Shown: piece after piece, positions 1 through 3,600 of the stretch
Layout: the number at the start of each line of letters is the position of its first letter
Numbering within the stretch: the stretch's first letter is position 1
NCBI GenBank assembly: GCA_030432015.1
Contig: JAUIHJ010000494.1
Span: forward strand, 1-6,445
From: a bacterium
Lineage (GTDB): Bacteria; Planctomycetota; Planctomycetia; Pirellulales; Pirellulaceae
DNA length: 6,445 nt
Reading direction: 5' to 3'
Translations under genes and position numbers: made by a program
Notes under the pieces: generated by a model
What the model saw: only the letters and a program-made list of their open reading frames with translations
What the model was told of the DNA's origin: nothing
Databases searched by the model: none

Positions 1-130
1 GTTCTTCGCCCAAACGCATGCCGCGTCGTCAGGCCGCACCGACGCGGTCGTGGTCGGGCAGCAGCAACCGCTGGAAGATTTGTTAGACGCGCTGGTTGAC
101 GACCTCGGCAAACAATGGTTGGACATGTAG
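1..130 (+). CDS. 3' end of an unidentified protein gene (partial)
   Basis: In the frame beginning at base 2, the sequence reads 42 codons and stops at TAG 128-130. The 5' end lies outside the window. The tail is hydrophilic and acidic; its last residues read DLLDALVDDLGKQWLDM, which would suit a short amphipathic helix at a soluble protein's C-terminus. Of the three forward frames this is the only one open throughout; the others stop near 84 and 97. Its third codon positions are mostly G or C, as expected for a real gene here. I do not recognise the family from so short a tail, and no signal, membrane segment or motif is visible. The next gene starts 515 bases downstream on the same strand, so the two are probably not co-translated. 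No convincing intrinsic terminator follows the stop. Confidence 0.6.
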   Translation, partial: FFAQTHAASSGRTDAVVVGQQQPLEDLLDALVDDLGKQWLDM

Positions 131-340
131 TCCGCTGACATAGAACCACTCTGGCGTTTCTTGTGTGCGGCTCTCCCTGTTGTGGGAAGGTCAAACTGCT
201 GTGCGTGGTTGTGCGCGGGTCTTTGACCTACTGCACGGTGCTCGACCGAAGACTTTCACGGCAATCCACCGAGATGCTTTCGAGTCCTTCGGTCAGACTT
301 TCCGGCGAGGTCGGAGAGCTGCGCCGATTTCCATTGACGG

Positions 341-361
341 TCTTGCGCAAGAGATCTGCGC
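341..361. repeat. Nested palindromes in the intergenic region
   Basis: TCTTGCGCAAGA at 341-352 is a perfect 12-base palindrome. It overlaps AGATCT at 352-357. GCGCA (345-349) is also repeated in inverted form as TGCGC (357-361) with a 7-base spacer, so two mutually exclusive pairings are possible. This could be a binding site for a dimeric regulator or a small structured element. It lies about 285 bases before the giant gene's start, which is far for a simple operator. A second small inverted repeat, GCAC-A-GTGC, sits at 372-380. Function is unknown. Confidence 0.35.
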
Positions 362-486
362 CCAATGCAAGGCACAGTGCGTTACGTCGGGCGTTTGTTG
401 TTGTAGGGTCGTGTGAAAGCAAATGTGGTCGTCCCCTTTTGGACTGTGCTTTCGATTTTGCCACCACAACTCGAATGTCCTCCCAC

Positions 487-507
487 GATTCGCGATTCGC
501 GATTCGC
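487..507. repeat. Three perfect tandem copies of the heptamer GATTCGC
   Basis: Positions 487-493, 494-500 and 501-507 are identical. The array is preceded by C and followed by CAGG. On the other strand it reads GCGAATC three times, and because the unit is 7 bases it keeps reading frames open and produces the meaningless peptide IANRES/NRESRI. Short heptamer arrays like this are scattered between genes in several bacterial groups and vary in copy number. No function can be deduced. Confidence 0.8.
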
Positions 508-564
508 CAGGAAATCACCCTCTTTGAGGCACAGCCCCCATTCCTCGCATTCCCCCGGCGGCCG

Positions 565-593
565 TTGCATCTCCCCTAAAGGGGCAGTAACAT
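565..593 (+). promoter_or_regulatory. Weak sigma70-like promoter candidate with a hairpin in its spacer
   Basis: TTGCAT at 565-570 and TAACAT at 588-593 are separated by exactly 17 bases. They match the -35 and -10 consensus at 3 of 6 and 4 of 6 positions, which is close to what chance would give. The spacer contains the hairpin CCCC-TAAA-GGGG (573-584), an unusual position that could affect promoter geometry or be recognised by a regulator. Planctomycete promoters are poorly defined, so this is only a candidate for the giant gene at 646. Confidence 0.2.
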
Positions 594-632
594 GCTGTCG
601 AATTATCGCAATTAGATGTGCCGCCAGTGACC

Positions 633-637
633 GGGAG
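633..637 (+). promoter_or_regulatory. Ribosome binding site of the giant gene
   Basis: GGGAG ends 8 bases before ATG 646 and 11 bases before the second ATG at 649. In-frame stops at 613 (TAG) and 628 (TGA) block any longer start. The spacing favours ATG 646. GTG 637 overlaps the site itself and is unlikely to be the start. Confidence 0.6.
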
Positions 638-645
638 TGCCACCA

Positions 646-3600
646 ATGATGACGAAGAATTCAACAAAGAGACCGTTGCACAGTCAGACGAGGGCAACTG
701 CCGAAGCTTGGCGCAAGCGGCGACTGTTTTTTGAGCCATTGGAAGACCGCAGAATGCTGGCGGTCGTCACCTATGATGCGATGGATCTCGCTCTCACGTT
801 TGAGGCCGATGCGGGCGAAAGTGACAACGTCATGATCACTGGCGACACAAACGCGGAGACGCTTTCAATTCAGGTCAACAATGGTGATACGATCGCCTTG
901 GCAGGCGACGCCGCAGCGAATGGGGCGTTTGCGCTTTCGACGACGAATGTCGCTGACGACACGCTGACGATCGATTTGTCGGCAGCAGACGTCGACACGT
1001 TTGTGGTCAACGCTGGCAATCTCGACGACTCCCTTGACGCGTCGTCTTTACAAATAGGGGTCATCGATGTCAGTCTAACTCTGAATGGCGGTCCCGATAA
1101 TGACGTGCTCATTGGCAGCCCCGGCCGTGACATCTTCGTTGGTGGCTCAGGCAATGACCAATTCACGGGCGGCGATGCGCTTGATGAAAAATTCATTGAC
1201 GCCTGGCTCGCGACCGGAGGGGAGGCCGGCGAGTTTGGAGCCCCCACTGACAGCGTCAAACCGGGGACTGGCAGCGTGGAATCACAGCGTTTCGAAGGTG
1301 GCCTCCTCTACGATTCGCCAGATACAGGCCTCCTCGTCGTTCCGTTCCATCTGCCTGCAGAGGCGCGTTCCGAGTTTGACGAGGCGTACGACCCTGTACG
1401 CGCAGAATTCCTCGAGCGATTCTTCTTCAATGGTTTTATCGCGGAGCGAATTATTGATGAGAACGGTGAGCAGAGTATCAAGTTTGGCGATCAGACAAAG
1501 CATATGGGTGATGCGTTGCTCACGTTTTCACAAGAAGCGACGATTCTGCAGAACGCTGGGTGTGGCGCCTGCGACCCAGTGCATTCGGAAAACGTCGTTC
1601 AAATCATCTTAAATGCGTTCGAACAATTGGAACATGAAGCGGAGCTTGAGGTCTACGATCGAGATGATCGGGGCTTTTTTCTTCGCGACTTCATTGGCGA
1701 TGGGCTAGGACCGGACGGTAAACCAGGAGCCGCAGGCGTTGACGACGACGGAAACGGCCAGATCGACGATTTTGCTGAGTTTCAATTCCCCAATACAGAT
1801 GATGTTAATGGCACAGTTAATCAAATCCGGCACCGACAAGGTATCCCGTTGATCTATGGTGACCGTATCAATGGGGTCGACTACCGTGCTGGCATCTTGG
1901 GAAAACCAGGAAGAACACAAGCACACGTCAATCCAGCTCCGAGTCCTGATCAAGTTTCTCATATGATGCTCGGCTGGTGGGCAATTACGCGCTTTTCGAC
2001 ACGATCCGAGAATGTGGCACAGGCGAAGGCGCAAGCGCGCGACGTGATCAGTTGGTGGAAAGGCGTCCACTACGAGATGCCTTCAATTAACACTGTCAAT
2101 ATCTCAGATGGCCGCGGACGCGATGCTCGCCTGAATGCCGGTTTTCTGTCACACATGGCGGATGCGGTGACGGGCGACGGATACTTCCATCGGTTGGACA
2201 ACACCATCGGCATCGGCGTCATCGACATTGACTCGATCATCGACGTAACGAAACAGGCAGTTCAAACAACAGTCGATGTTGCAACTCTGGGACTTTCTTC
2301 AAAGGTCAGAGATCTGTTCAACGCCGATCCTATCGGCGCGCTATTTGACGGTATTAAGAGCCAGCTGCCTGGAGAGATTCCAATCAACTTGCCGGTGGCA
2401 ATATCTCATGAAATCCTGTTGACAATGCTGGACAATGACGAGTTGATTGCTGCTCTGGCAACGGGGACGGTTTCCGGACTCTTGACGGGAGTACCAGTTC
2501 CTATCCCGGTGCCCCTTGTCGAACCTGGCCTCTCTGGTGAAATCAACCTCAACCATTTCTTGCCAACTCCGGTAAGAGCTGTATTTAACGAGATCCGTTT
2601 TCGAGTCCCGACAGGATTTGATCTTGGTGGCCTGAGATGCACGGGAGATGAAATCAAGGTACTTGGCGAAACCGTTTGCAAGAACGGCGCCTACAAATTT
2701 GTGGCACCAAGTGTTCAATCGGAGGTCCGAAGTGTTTCGGATTTGTTGGGTGAGATTAAAATCGACATCCCAGGTGAAAGCCCCGTTCCGCCGTTTGCCA
2801 AGAGTCTGGCGTTTGTGATGATGTCCTTCGACTCAGACCTTCGTATCGACGTGCGTTTCCATGAACTGGCGATGGCCGACCAAAACGCTGGACTGGCAGG
2901 AGACCAGCCAAACGTCTGGGCAGCAATCTTAAGGCCTGCGATCCTCCCTGGTCCTCTGACGCCGCGGGAGGCGTCTGCGATACCAATTGCCGAGGGAATT
3001 GCCGCATCGGCACCATTGGTCGGACCTCATTCTGCCGACCCGAACGGTTGGTCGACGAAGAACCGGTGGGAAACGGCGGTCATGGACACGAGCACGAATG
3101 AAGAGTTCAACGGCATTGATTTTCTTAGCCTTGAAACACTCATCCAGTCCGAAGGGCTTGGCCGCACCATCTCAAGCAGTCAGCCGACGGTCGAATTGGT
3201 TCCCAACGCGAATGATCCCTCACTGTTAGATCTCCAGGTTCGCGGCACGGACAATGACGAGATGTTCACCCTGCGGCGGGTCGGCAACAAGATTGAAGTC
3301 TTGATCGACGGCAATTCCGAGGGCCTGTTCGAGCCAACTGGTGAGATTTTCGTACAGGGACGCGACGGAGACGACGAGATTACGATCGATGGCGACCTGG
3401 AGCTTCCCACTAACGTCTTCGGAGAGGGTGACGATGACACCCTGAACTTGACCAACGGCGCCGTGGATGGGGTGAACTATGTCGGCGGCGACGGATCCGA
3501 CACCCTTGTCGCTGACGATGTTCTCAATAAGTGGAGAATCACTGGACCGAACAGTGGAATCCTGAGCGACCCGACAATATTTTCGCAAGTCGAGAATTTG

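Larger units (their letters stand above)
131..645. other. 515-base intergenic region without a convincing gene
   Basis: Several short ORFs overlap here in different frames and on both strands, for example + 163-579, + 165-416 and - 228-518. None has a recognisable domain or plausible residue composition, and they are mutually incompatible, so I read the stretch as non-coding. It holds a nested palindrome cluster at 341-361, three tandem GATTCGC copies at 487-507, a pyrimidine-rich strip around 530-576, and a CCCC-TAAA-GGGG hairpin at 573-584. The last 80 bases carry weak promoter-like hexamers and the ribosome binding site of the next gene. A decayed gene or a small RNA cannot be excluded from sequence alone. 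Confidence 0.6.

Noticed and set aside
173..188. TCCC-TGTTGT-GGGA hairpin as terminator of the upstream gene
   Set aside because: Only 4 base pairs and no T run after it, so too weak for an intrinsic terminator.
163..579. 138-codon + strand ORF in the intergenic region, with overlapping ORFs at 165-416, 228-518 (-), 382-570 (-) and 413-649
   Set aside because: Mutually overlapping, with no recognisable domain, skewed Arg/Ser/Cys composition and no supporting ribosome binding site. Several run through the GATTCGC array, which keeps frames open artificially.
637..639. GTG as an alternative start for the giant gene
   Set aside because: It overlaps the GGGAG ribosome binding site. ATG 646 has proper 8-base spacing.
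1085..1612. 175-codon + strand ORF in another frame
   Set aside because: Overlaps the giant frame, and its translation is Ser/Arg-rich without motifs. The giant frame shows RTX nonapeptides over the same bases.
1741..1773. True dockerin (cellulosome-type) domain
   Set aside because: Only one calcium loop is seen, in the middle of the protein rather than as a paired C-terminal repeat.
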